DNA from: Synura sp. LO234KE
Lineage: Eukaryota > Sar > Synurophyceae > Synurales > Mallomonadaceae
Direction: 5' to 3'
Assembly: GCA_015143735.1 (NCBI GenBank)
Contig: VKHC01000122.1
Coordinates: 1 to 18,210, forward strand
DNA: 18,210 bases
Below are positions 9,403 through 18,210 of this stretch, one piece after another. The position numbers were made by a program, and so were the translations under genes. Every line of letters begins with the position of its first letter. The first letter of the stretch is position 1. The notes beneath the pieces are model-generated. The model was given only the letters and a program-made list of their open reading frames with translations, ran no database searches and was not told where the DNA came from.

Positions 9403-9592
9403 TTAGTCGAGCGATTTCACCAGGTTCAATACGTCTTTGTTTTTCATCGATGAGTATCGGACCGTGTCGTAATTAGAGGGGTGCCTACCGCCAAACGAGC
9501 TATATTCCTCCACTTTCTCTCTGAAATATTCATCTTGGTCTTCCTGAAAGATATCAGTGCAGTTCTTTCTCAAATATATTTTTAGCAATCTG
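9403..9592 (-). CDS. Possible lone coding exon, unknown
   Basis: This is an open minus-strand frame directly after a TTTTCAG acceptor-like site (9599-9593). It encodes about 62 residues, highly charged in the first half (EDQDEYFREKVEEY), then GGRHPSNYDTVRYSS. It has no ATG, so it would have to be an internal or terminal exon. A GTGAAA...TTTCAG pair near its end could be a 45-bp intron that avoids the TAA. No upstream exon was found, so it may be chance or a remnant. Confidence 0.3.
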
Positions 9593-10722
9593 AAAACTTA
9601 CTCAATACATGCAATCCTTCATTGTGAAAAATGTCCAAGTTGAAAAACAATTGAATTTATCTGCTACCGGCCACTACACTTAAAAATTTCAGTGAATATC
9701 TAAAGAGAATTTTGTTATTAGGTAATATTTGTGGTCAGGTATATGGTAACTAGATAAGTTTCAAAAATCAAGCCAGATTAATATACCACAAGAATATAAA
9801 TAACGATTTATAGCTACAAATGGAATGTTTGCAGATGAATTTCGGTTCGCTGATATTTCCACAATGGGACTTCAATAACCAGCACTTTGTGCGTTCAGAC
9901 CGCCTTGGCTCTATTGATACTAGCACTATATTTACGTGCACTCTAGACTACGAGTCGTGACTCTAATTTTTTGCTCTTCCGGTGGGCTAAATATCGTTGA
10001 TCAGAAACAGCTTTTTAGGAAAAATCCAGAGTACTATGAAAATAGGCTTTAAATTAAGTCGCGGTCAAGAATGACCAAAACTAAAATATTTTAATAATAT
10101 GACGGTCAAGAGCGACCGTTTATAGAGTTCTGTAATCGCAAAAAACGGCTCAAACTTGCGCTTAGGTGTTGTTGAAGCTCCGAGCGGAAAATCAGATGAT
10201 ATGGCCATGGTATCAGCTTATAGAAACGAGACATTAACTTCAAGTGGTGGAAACCCTTCCACTCATAAAAATTTACGAAATAATAGGTAATCACTTCAAG
10301 TGTTTATATGGCGAAATTACTTGGGGCGTTAAAAAATAGGATAAACTTTAAAAGTACTCTATAGAGGTTACTCATTTGAACCACTTTTTAGAAAAACTTG
10401 AATTAGAGTTCTCACTTCAGAATCAATTCATGAAATACTATAGTTTATAAAAATCTGTTGAGTGTTGAGTATCTTTATACGAGTACCCATTTCTACTTTT
10501 GGAGAGCCCGGGCTATATTTAGAATCCAAAAAATAGAATTCTATTCGCGGTCACTCTACACCGACTCTTAGAAGCAAAAAGTTAAGATTGCCAACGTTTT
10601 TCAACTGTACTCATCTATAGAATTTACTGAAAAGAATGAGCTTTGTAAAATTCCGAAAATCAGCTCGTTAATTACAAAGATTGTATGTTAACGGCCTCCA
10701 ATGAACCATGAGGCAAGTCCCG
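9593..10722. other. AT-rich intergenic region with short direct repeats
   Basis: No coding frame is convincing. CGGTCAAGAATGACC (10062-10076) and CGGTCAAGAGCGACC (10103-10117) form a diverged direct repeat 41 bp apart, separated by an A/T-rich spacer (TAAAATATTTTAATAATAT). A minus-strand GTG frame at 10294-10106 shows no domain. Confidence 0.4.
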
Positions 10723-10765
10723 TTGCACCGAGTAGGAAGGAACCGAGGGGCTGACTCGGGTGCAA
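10723..10765 (-). other. Stem-loop just downstream of RNase H stop codon
   Basis: TTGCACCGAG (10723-10732) pairs with CTCGGGTGCAA (10755-10765) as a ten-pair stem with one bulged G and a loop of about 22 bases. On the minus strand it begins four bases after the RNase H stop codon. Structures in this position can serve as 3' recognition elements for non-LTR reverse transcription, or as a transcript end. Neither is shown here. Confidence 0.5.
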
Positions 10766-10769
10766 GGAT

Positions 10770-11534
10770 CTAATCATCCACTATATCACCATCATCAGGG
10801 GGGAGATGAGATGGAATAATGTCACCAGGCGCACAGGACAGATGGAATGCAATATGAGAGGGAACGCATGCATCTAATCGCCTTCTCTTCCTCCTAGCTG
10901 GCGGAGACGTCACAGAAGGACCGCTCTGACCGTGCCGCTGTCGTAGACTTGGAGGAGACAGGGACTCAGAGGAACACGCCAGAGGAAGCTGACGGCCCTT
11001 CAACGCCAGGGCATCCGCCGCCTTGTTGCCAATAGACAATGCTGAGATGCTTCGCGAGTGCGCCTTGGTCCAGATGATTACTATAGAGGTACTGGTTCGG
11101 ACTTCATCAAGAAGCTGGCGCGCCTGTTGAATAAGCTGCCGATTACTGTGATTAGTCTTTCTGGAGAAGAGAAGGCACTTTTGAGAGTAGTCTGAGTCTG
11201 TGTGGATATTATATCCCCGGGAGCTCTCCTCGCTAGGTATGGGCTGGGCGAGGATCCTTTGGAAAGCCCGGATAAGGGCAGAAAGCTCCATAGTTGGTAA
11301 GAAGAGTTTCTCCGTGGTACTCCTTGGAGTCGGATTGAAGGATAAATGAACTTTGTAAAATGGTTTGCATTTAGAACACTGATATCTGTCTCTCCTCATC
11401 GATGTACCAGCTATGTAACCCTCCTCATGATCGACCAAAAGCAAGGTGCAGCTGTCTTCGAATCCTCCCAATATTCTCCTTAAGGAATGTGTAACATTTC
11501 CTGGACCAATTCGCCGGTATACCACGAGTACCAT
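10770..11534 (-). CDS. RNase H domain protein, probably retroelement-derived
   Basis: The frame encodes 254 residues from an ATG. An RNase H (RNH1-like) fold runs over residues ~28-185. Visible landmarks are a first-strand Asp (TLLLVDHEEGY, ~33), a helix Glu (TMELSALIRAF, ~83), HTDSDY (~112) and WTKAHS (~155-160) followed by GNKAADALALKG (~168-179), which supplies the last Asp. These are the Asp-Glu-Asp-Asp metal ligands of the family, which cuts the RNA strand of RNA-DNA hybrids. The first Asp lies in an unusual VDH instead of TDG and is the least certain. After the domain come a Ser-rich stretch, a nuclear-localisation-like RRKRRR and an acidic tail (PPDDGDIVDD). Broken frames upstream and the stem-loop after the stop suggest the 3' end of a non-LTR element. 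A free-standing cellular RNase H is the alternative. The reading frame itself is intact. Confidence 0.7.
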   Translation of the reverse strand: MVLVVYRRIGPGNVTHSLRRILGGFEDSCTLLLVDHEEGYIAGTSMRRDRYQCSKCKPFYKVHLSFNPTPRSTTEKLFLPTMELSALIRAFQRILAQPIPSEESSRGYNIHTDSDYSQKCLLFSRKTNHSNRQLIQQARQLLDEVRTSTSIVIIWTKAHSRSISALSIGNKAADALALKGRQLPLACSSESLSPPSLRQRHGQSGPSVTSPPARRKRRRLDACVPSHIAFHLSCAPGDIIPSHLPPDDGDIVDD

Positions 11535-12760
11535 GCAGTGGGAGGCTTGGAAGATTATTTTTTGCTCAAAAATACTGCACGTCCTGGACGATGAGCTTCA
11601 GGGTTTGCAGAACACAAGAGGACACCGGCGTAGAGGTGAATAGTTTACTGTGTCAACCGAATTGGTGCCGAGTGAGAGTAGAAGTCACCGTCAACTCATC
11701 ATCTTCAACTGGTGATGCCCAGGTTGGACTCCAAGCGCGTCCTCCCACAACGCGCAAAGAATGAGTTCTCTTGTAGCTGCACAAATAAATGAGAACACCA
11801 CACTGGCTCGAGCACACGGCAGCTTCACAGTGCTCTTGCATAATTTAGTTCGTCACGGAGCCCCGCACAAGACTGGTAAAGCCATGACCTAGACACGTAA
11901 ACAAAACCCCTCCTCAGAGATAAGGAAGACTGATATTGCCGGAAACGAAGTGGATTCCTAATCAAATGGGTGGCGAGATACTCGCGAGTGGCCGGAGCAG
12001 CTGGCACATCATTCAATTCCAGACGATGAATGCACTGTGGAGATGGCGTGCAAGTCCGAGGGGAAACACAGAGTTTGCCGACCTAGGACGACTAGAACAC
12101 ATCCCTCACTTGGAGCTAAATTTAGTCGTAGTGATCTTCGGTCCACCGAACGCTACCGCGCTTGGGCTTATGAAACATGATCAAAAAAACAGCCCGGCCC
12201 AGGCGGAGACTTGGAGTTTCTCGATGATGGAAGAGCGGGTGATCAGGATGAGTGGGTTCAGACCAAGTTCATCCCCTGCCAAAAGCCCATGCTCACTCAA
12301 ACATCCAAGCTCAGCAATTTCACACTCTCTGCTCCCCTTTAACGTAGTTTTCAATCCCGTTCCCTTGAATGATAATCACACTAGAGCCATTCTTGCAGAC
12401 ATGACTCGAATGAAGGCGGCCGTTTGCGCAGAATCCTTGCCAGGGTCAGTCAAGGTTGGAAGCACACACTTGCATTGGTCCCTTATGGGAGGTTACCTGA
12501 GCGGAGAAGCCAGGAAGCGAACCTCCAACAAGCCTCTCAGTCAAGCTCAGGAGGTGATGGAACCAGGAAATGAAAAGGAGCTGGAGAACTTTTGATATAC
12601 CCGCCCGTGTAACAACTGATTGGGTATTGGCCGTGGTGGGAGAAAACAGAGTGAATCTTCCCGATTCGACAAAGTGCTGTTCTGCAGACCTACGCCCATA
12701 AATCACTGAATGATCCCGCCACCATAATTCACTGGAGGAGCCAGTCACTGGAATAGTTCT
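11535..12760 (-). pseudogene. Broken frames upstream of RNase H, likely retroelement remnant
   Basis: The minus strand carries successive open pieces in different frames: ~12748-12446 (WWRDHSVIYGRRSAEQH and later), ~12016-11825 (REYLATHLIRNPLRFRQY) and 11841-11653 (shifted by one base, SSQCGVLIYLCSYKRTHS). Each is stopped within about 60-100 codons. The order and orientation would fit the body of an element ending in RNase H, but I find no FADD/YADD box and no clear reverse transcriptase motif. The plus strand has a 219-codon frame here (11936-12595, TTG start). Its composition looks antisense, but it cannot be excluded. Confidence 0.35.
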
Positions 12761-13115
12761 CTATTTAGCCTACCACAAGGAAACGAGCCTCATGCTGGGA
12801 TTCGAATGAACTGAACCGAAATTGGAAGCAGAATTAGAGTGGGACTGCATCAGTAGAAATAGAACGAAAACCGAAAAGAAAGCACCTCATAATGAGTGAG
12901 TGAAACTTTTGGATAGCTGAGAATTTTGATGCTTAAGGCGTAGCAATTGGCAAGGGGAGCCCTCTCGTTAAGGAGTGGGCTAAGGCGCGCTGGATAGGGA
13001 TGCGCTTCTTTGACTAAGCGCGAACGGTCTACGGCAGATATGGGCGCTTCAAGACTCTTACCCTAGCTGCCTGAAAGGTAAATATTCACACGTCTCACTC
13101 TCTCGGTGCCTCCTC
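12761..13115. other. No supported gene
   Basis: This stretch separates the minus-strand RNase H region from the plus-strand broken frames. It has stops in all frames and no strong repeat. If two elements lie back to back, their 5' ends would be near here. Confidence 0.35.
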
Positions 13116-13541
13116 ATGTTCTACTTTGTCCTCCGCCTCTGCACTTACTTCGCCCGACGTCACCAGCTTTCTAGAACTCTTCCAGCGTTTGTGTGCGGCT
13201 ACAATTTACATCGTGATGTACTACATTTTGACTCAGGCGTACTCTGATGCGCTACAAATCATCAAAACCGTATCCTCTGGGGTCTCGTAGTATCAAATGG
13301 AGGAGTGCCACCTTATTGCTTTTTACCAAGCGATTCCATTTGTCTATTGTCTGGACGCACAAGGGGCTGTCCACTGGACCGCTGCCTTGGTCCTGAACCC
13401 CCTACCCCTGAATGCTTGTATTTCAACATCACTGACGTATTATTCTTTCCATCCGCGTCGGTAAAAAAATCGATCGACCGCAAAGGATTTGGCTCCACAT
13501 CCCTTTACGATTTTCTCCGGCGCAACCCGGTGGTGTTCTAG
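13116..13541 (+). pseudogene. Plus-strand frame broken by one TGA, unknown
   Basis: From ATG (13116) to TAG (13539-13541) the frame is open except for a single TGA at 13245-13247, giving about 141 codons. Readable pieces are AFVCGYNLHRDVLHFDSG before the stop and NRILWGLVVSNGGVPPY after it. The pieces look like real protein (balanced composition, hydrophobic pattern), but I recognise no domain. A CGA-to-TGA change could have produced the stop. It lies about 390 bp before the endonuclease-like frame and in the same direction, so it may be the start of the same element. Confidence 0.4.
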
Positions 13542-13859
13542 TTGTCCCAATAGGATATCCGAATAATCTATTTCAAAGTTCATGGAAGGCTTCAAACATG
13601 CGGAGCTCCTGTGTTGATTCCTGATAATTATCTAAGCCAGGATTGCAGTACATCAGTCCCGTTTTCACCTTCCTGAGACCAGAGCTTAACTCGGCCCAGG
13701 GGCAGTGATTGACCTTTGTAACCTTTTCAACCTACTTTCAACCGAAGAATCCATGAAAGTGGTAGGCAAAGTCATCTTCATCAAATATTGCGGAAGCTCT
13801 TCTGTACACTTCTCTCTCGTAAAATTCATATTGGATTCTTCTAGGCTCGGTACGGTCGA

Positions 13860-14449
13860 ATGAGGTCCCCCTCGAACTTCCGGGTAGTAGACTCCAAATT
13901 CACGCTACCTAATGGTTCTATATCTACATGTGCGCAAGGGCCTGTACTACTATTTCTTTTGGCGAACAATCTGAAAACTGCCACAGCTGGGGTGACAACC
14001 TTACGTTTGAGCAACTTAGCATCCAGCACTGCCTGCACGAACAAATATCCATTTCCTCAAACCACTCTCTGTGTGTGGTGGTGACTTCAACTCCTCTGTT
14101 GGGACGGCAGCCCCGACGGCCTTGCGGGTACACTAATATGCTTCTACTCCGGCCTGAATTGTTTGAATTTTTCTCCCGGCTCACGGACTTCACCCCGAAC
14201 TCGACTCCATTTGTGCCTCTTCCCTCTACTCTATACTTCGCAGACACTGATATTGATCATATTCATTTTACTAGCTCGTCCATGACCTTCTTCCGATATG
14301 ACACCGGGAACACAGGCCTCTGGCGAAAGATGATCGACCATAGTCCGGCCCTTGCCTCTATTACCGATCTTCCCAATAGCGCATTACGCTCAAGACGGTT
14401 TACCCATACGTATAGCCAAGCATGTAAGTTTCTTCCGTCACTCGAATAA
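13860..14449 (+). pseudogene. APE-type endonuclease remnant of a non-LTR retrotransposon
   Basis: The open frame 13928-14449 (173 codons) carries the late motifs of the endonuclease/exonuclease/phosphatase fold. FEFFSRLTDFTPNSTPF is the strand before the DNA-contact loop, TDIDHIHFTSS (~108-118) is the IDH motif, and IDHSPALAS (~136-144) matches the terminal SDHxP motif with Ile for Ser. The catalytic GDFN motif is present but in another frame: GGDFNSSVG at 14077-14103. It lies inside a GT-rich slippery run and returns to the main frame within about 15 codons, so two compensating frameshifts are needed. Upstream, WGDNLTFEQL occupies the place of the usual helix before GDFN. These enzymes nick target DNA for target-primed reverse transcription. 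The copy is almost certainly dead. No intact upstream Glu motif was found. Confidence 0.6.
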
Positions 14450-14702
14450 ACAACTCTAACACTTCCAAGCCTCCTCTATATGCCAACGCGGGTTTGTCTT
14501 GTTACGTCCCCACTTACCCCTTTCTCCGTGAAGGCTCTTTTCGGTCGACTCGCCGACATCTCTCTAGTGGTCTCATCCAGCCGGAAGCAGTGAAAAGTAC
14601 GCGATATATATAAGGACATCTCTCTCATGGCTTTACTAATTGCCATGGTTCGGATCCAGTGTCATCTTGGATTTCTGCCCTTTCCCACATGGCTTCGTCC
14701 TT
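14450..14702 (+). other. Broken frames downstream of endonuclease remnant
   Basis: The frames are short and interrupted. An AT-rich TATATATAA word sits near 14602-14610. I see no domain. Confidence 0.3.
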
Positions 14703-14880
14703 GGACTTCTCTGGTCGAGGTTCAACACATGATATTATGGCGCACATGGTGTCTGAGTGGGAAATGGAGGACTTCTCTGGTCGAGGTTCAACACATGATA
14801 GTATGGCGCACATGGTTCGTATCCTCCCTGTCGTTCCAAAAAGGCACACCTCCATGTGCGCCGGAAGTCTGGGGGACTGA
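14659..14880 (+). pseudogene. Open fragment with duplicated 22-residue unit, unknown
   Basis: This 73-codon plus-strand frame contains the two repeat copies and ends KRHTSMCAGSLGD before TGA. An overlapping plus-strand frame (14627-15031) is longer but looks less protein-like. The fragment follows the endonuclease remnant and may belong to the linker before a reverse transcriptase. No motif supports that directly. Confidence 0.3.
14703..14816 (+). repeat. In-frame duplication, 48-bp copies 66 bp apart
   Basis: A 48-bp sequence beginning GGACTTCTCTGGTCGAGG occurs at 14703-14750 and again at 14769-14816 with a single T/G difference. The period is 66 bp (22 codons). The plus-strand frame 14659-14880 stays open through both copies and encodes DFSGRGSTHD(I/S)MAHMV twice. 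The near identity contrasts with the decay around it and points to a later local duplication. Confidence 0.85.
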
Positions 14881-16881
14881 ACATACCCCCAGGAAACACA
14901 CTAGGTTAATCTTACCCTCGCTGCCGTTGGCGCATTCAATTTTTTTTGCAAATCTACATAGAAAACGCAATAGTATGCCATCCGGGAAGCCGTTCACAGC
15001 TCTGCTTGGGAAGATAAATTACGGTAACTAATGCAGATCTCGCTCGACCAAAACTGAAATTTGGGGATTCAGAATATAGTGTACGATTGCCCAAGGAATC
15101 TCATGTTTATTATGACGGAATTTTTTCAACGAGATGTTGAAGCCTAGGACGCCCCGTGCCCCGACTTAGTACTCGATGCCATGATGTCATGGGAGAATAT
15201 ATTTAGAAGAGGTGTTCTTAATCCGGCCGGTGATATTGCCCGTTTCAATACGCTGCACTTACTCTGTTTGCAAACATGCTGACCTCCAGCCCCTTCTTCT
15301 TAGTCCAAATAACAAACTTTCTGCATGCCAAGTCTGGAGGTCCATCAAGTCGTTGATACAAACACGTCCACAACTGATTGAGGTAGACCGCAACTGCCAC
15401 GCCACTACGTAGCCCCAACGGCAATTTTCCGAAATATGGCGTTCTTTCCTTCTCCCAACTACGATATCTTTGCTAACGAGGTATATCCACGCTTGAAATT
15501 GTCCGGTACGACCAAATTGCCCCTCGATCGACGCTCCCGCCGATGTATGAAGAAGGCCTTCCATTCTGTCGTTTAACCCCTCATATTTCTCTGCTGGCAG
15601 CGTCCGGTAGTCCCACTCGTCATTGTTCAGTTGCCGGTTGACCTAGACTCAGCTGGGTACACTGTTGTCTTCAATTGACGTACGACAGTGAGGACATTTA
15701 CTTTGCACATTATCTACACTCCATCGAATCTTCACTTGAAGGCCTCTAGAGGAAGGAACCTCGTGTCCGCGTACACCATGTTCTTCAATCTCTCAATCAC
15801 CACTCATTAATTTCACAATTTTCACTATCGAGAGCTGCAACGCCAGACCCGGAATAGCACTATACATACTCACATATGCTCCGGGGTGGATTCACTATTG
15901 CAAAGGGACCTTTAAAAGTCTTGACGTCGAATATCCTATCAACCATTTGTACTATCTCCCACAACAAGGCATCGATGCGCTCGGTCAATGCCGTACCGCT
16001 GAATCGCCCCTACAACTTTGGCGCCTACGTTGTGTGTTATCATTCTGGACCTAAGCGCAATATGAAAATCGTGACCAACTTCTCGCCTCGGAGTTCCGTC
16101 GCTGCACCAAGAACACGTAATCTTCCCAAACAAAAATCGTGGTAAAACTAGCGATACTCCACTACCATGCACCAACGCAACCGCGCCTGCCGGAGTCGTG
16201 TCTTTCACTCCTCTGATAATTTGTCAAGTTGGGCTGCGGATGCCCTTGTACGCCGTGGAACTCGCTTTCCTATTCAGTCTATTACTTTTCGTAAAATGCT
16301 CGCCCGTTCCTCTGGATCTCCAGTCTTTTGGAATTTGGGTGGGAAGACAACGCCTGTTGGATCAAACAACTCAGCGCTCCCACCGTATCGAACTGCCCTC
16401 CATTGCACTTATATCTCATATTTGCTCACCCTTATCGGGCCATAGCAGGACCCCGTCAGAAAATTTAAGTCCTTCCGCCCTCTCCACTTCTCCACGAATG
16501 TCGACTCGGTAGCTTGGGACCGCACTGATCGCTGCTGGTGTTGAAGGGAGCTCCACGTACCCTAAGTCCTTTTCATTGCACCCTGGCGTTACTGCACCTT
16601 CGTCACCCTGCTGCCAAGTGGTCCGCGTGACAACTTACTACCTCGTTGGACTTCATCTCCAAGACAAATAAACTGCGCACGCTCACAACTTTGGAGACAA
16701 TGAGTTACTCACTAGCTGCACTTTTCCGGACCTGACTTCTTGTTGCCCCAGCTCTCTCCCCACACAGGGGATCATCCTCAGAAATTCGTCGCCCCAACGG
16801 GCGTACTTAGGCTCTATGGGGTTCGCGAATAGTTTCCAGAAATATTCGGTTCCCACATGACTCTTGCGCTGCTCTACTTAG
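14881..16881 (+). pseudogene. Long run of broken plus-strand frames, function unrecognised
   Basis: No intact gene is present. The best protein-like pieces on the plus strand are 15148-15282 (SWENIFRRGVLNPAGDIARF), a piece around 15420-15570 (PNYDIFANEVYPRLKLSG), 15876-16145 (90 codons, includes LNRPYNFGAYVVCYHSGP), 16198-16512 and 16513-16860 (one TAA inside, includes FGDNELLTSCTFPDL). They lie in different frames, as expected after several small indels. Position would suit the reverse transcriptase part of the element whose endonuclease lies at 13.9-14.4 kb. I looked for F/Y-A-D-D and found none, so a different element or captured gene is equally possible. Confidence 0.35.
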
Positions 16882-17463
16882 CCGTATCTTTTCCAAAGGG
16901 AAGTCGTCCTCTCCCAGAGGATCCCTTGCCCATCGTACTTATCAGACGGATTTAACAAATATCGTGGAGATCTATCTCTCGGTCCCTTTCCTTCCACCAT
17001 CTCGACCGGGTCCTCCAGCAGGGTGCGCCTATCCCTGTCCCAACCCTCCCCGGACTCTACGGAGCCGGCTACACCGGCGGGCCCGACTTACTATGCCGAT
17101 GGCCGTAACCCTAGGAAGGAGGATCTCCCAGCTTATCTCGATCCCGTCCCCTGACCAGCGCGCCCTTTGTTCGTACCCACGACGAAGTTCCCTTCACCGG
17201 ATGTGGGGACACGGGGGGCGACTGGTAACTGGAAACTCCGAGTGTATTCACACGGAGCTCTCCACAAGGTCGTTGAGTTTGAGAGTTGTTACAGGAACGG
17301 TAATTTTCCTCATGGTTGGGGGTGCGATTATCTCACTTTCGTCAGTTTGCAACGTATTTCCGCAGGAATGCAATTACTTCTAAGATATTTGGGACGATTA
17401 ATCGCGATTTATGCTTTTGATACCAAGATTAACATTTTAAAAATGTTAAGATACTATTTTTAG
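16882..17463 (+). pseudogene. Plus-strand frame with one TGA, unknown GC-rich protein
   Basis: The frame is open from 16882 to TAG at 17461-17463 except for one TGA at 17152-17154, giving 193 codons. Before the stop it is Pro/Ser/Thr-rich, then PTYYADGRNPRKEDLPAYL. After it comes a compact, probably beta-rich segment: GNWKLRVYSHGALHKVVEF, then RNGNFPHGWGCDYLTF and ISAGMQLLLR. The last ~27 codons are AT-rich and probably read into flanking DNA. The YYADG string is not a reverse transcriptase box (context and final residue differ). I recognise no family. Two shorter frames on the same strand (16964-17383, 17167-17463) overlap it; the second is the part after the TGA. Confidence 0.4.
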
Positions 17464-17860
17464 ACGCTTCTTACAACAAAGCTAAGAATCTCATAGCCTT
17501 CATAGTAAAGGAGGTCGAGTCCGTAGGTCACCAAGAATTCTACACGAGTTGAAATATCATCAACGTGAAACGCAATAAGCAATCACCATATCACCAATCC
17601 TAGCTTTCATACCCTCTATCTTATTCGTCACGAGTAAACATCAAAGATAATGTTGCTTGCAATAAGCCAGCATTCTGCTTTATAAGTTACAGTTGTTACA
17701 GAAATTCACGACACCACTTGTAGATAAACTCATCTAACACCAACCGCAGTTATTGACTTAAATGCCGTTGATAACTAACTAAACGTTGTTGCTGATGCAA
17801 ATTCTTTCAAATGGTGACGAGCATTAAGTACACGGCTACATCAGTGGATAAAATCTGTAC
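17464..17860. other. AT-rich flank, no supported gene
   Basis: Composition falls sharply to AT-rich just before this stretch, which probably marks the 3' edge of the GC-rich block. There are stops in all frames and no RNA gene is visible. Confidence 0.45.
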
Positions 17861-18126
17861 CGACTATAGCTGGTCGACTTTAGATGGACTACGGATGGAC
17901 TTTAGATGGACTATAGATGGACGACTGTAATGGCTGACTATATCCTGGTTATCTGTAGATGGACGACTTTAGGTGGTCCACTATAGCTGGTAGACTTTGT
18001 ATGGGAGACTTTAGGTGGGCGACTTTGCATGGGAGACTTTAGGTGGGCGACTTTACATGGGAGACTTTGCATGGGAGACTTTGGGTGGTCGACTTTAAGT
18101 GGGTGACTTTATATGGACCAGCTATA
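17861..18126. repeat. 14-bp minisatellite array with palindromic borders
   Basis: Nine uninterrupted 14-bp units with consensus GACTTTRNRTGGKN occupy 17993-18118, such as GACTTTAGGTGGGC and GACTTTGCATGGGA. Upstream (17861-17992) are more diverged and shorter units (ACTTTAGATGG, ACTATAGATGG). CTATAGCTGG cores border the array on the left, and ACCAGCTATAG closes it at 18117-18127. The words match the cluster at 1-125. Confidence 0.9.
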
Positions 18127-18210
18127 GTACGGAATATATGCTAATCAAGAATGAAGTCAAATTTAGTTTCTCAAACAATAACTTAATATTTATCATAGTA
18201 ACCTCCCCCT
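18127..18210. other. AT-rich end of window
   Basis: This is short AT-rich DNA beyond the minisatellite. No feature is visible. Confidence 0.4.

Noticed and set aside
9178-9453. 91-codon plus-strand frame starting at GTG
   Set aside because: It has no ATG and no domain, and overlaps the better minus-strand candidate at 9403-9592.
11936-12595. 219-codon plus-strand frame
   Set aside because: It starts at TTG, has no domain, and overlaps broken minus-strand frames leading to RNase H. It is probably antisense, but not fully excluded.
17092-17103. YYADG as a reverse transcriptase catalytic box
   Set aside because: The box needs A/V-D-D after the aromatic residue. Here the second Asp is Gly and the surrounding residues do not fit.
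1-18210. CRISPR array or prokaryotic operon
   Set aside because: The repeats are contiguous 14-bp units without spacers, and the genes have spliceosomal introns.

Overview
The window looks like nuclear DNA of a microbial eukaryote, most likely a flagellated or otherwise cytoskeleton-rich protist. Three protein genes can be reconstructed only if short spliceosomal introns (54 to 128 bp, GT...AG, often with a CTAAC- or CTAA-like branch site) are removed. In all three the reading frame is kept exactly across every junction. There are no operons, Shine-Dalgarno sites or bacterial gene families. The taxon cannot be named from this sequence alone.

Layout. Positions 1-125 and 17861-18126 carry the same short minisatellite/palindrome family, so related repeats flank everything else. 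Positions 1002-2530 (minus) hold a three-exon gene of unknown family with a helical N-terminal part and a Ser/Pro-rich GC-rich tail. Positions 2531-4013 are AT-rich and almost empty. Positions 4014-7383 (minus) hold a four-exon, 1034-residue protein whose first ~205 residues are MORN repeats. Only 74 bp away, positions 7458-8808 (plus) hold a divergent three-exon, 413-residue charged protein with four copies of an N-[IL]-V-x-N-like motif. The two probably share a promoter. Positions 8809-10720 are AT-rich and mostly empty, with one possible lone exon at 9403-9592.

From about 10.7 kb the character changes. Positions 10770-11534 (minus) encode an RNase H fold with all four catalytic acidic positions visible. 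A stem-loop lies directly after the stop codon, and fragmentary reading frames lie upstream. Positions 13.1-17.46 kb on the plus strand are GC-rich, broken reading frames. One (13928-14449) has the GDFN, IDH and DH-x-P signature motifs of an APE-type endonuclease of non-LTR retrotransposons. Others (13116-13541 and 16882-17463) are long frames interrupted by a single TGA. The likeliest reading is two or more decayed retroelements pointing away from each other from about 13 kb. I could not find a convincing reverse transcriptase core, so that part remains inference.

The three spliced genes are the solid part of this annotation. The mobile-element half is supported by domain motifs but is damaged. 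The C-terminal halves of both large minus-strand genes and the 3' pseudo-ORF near 17 kb match nothing I recognise.
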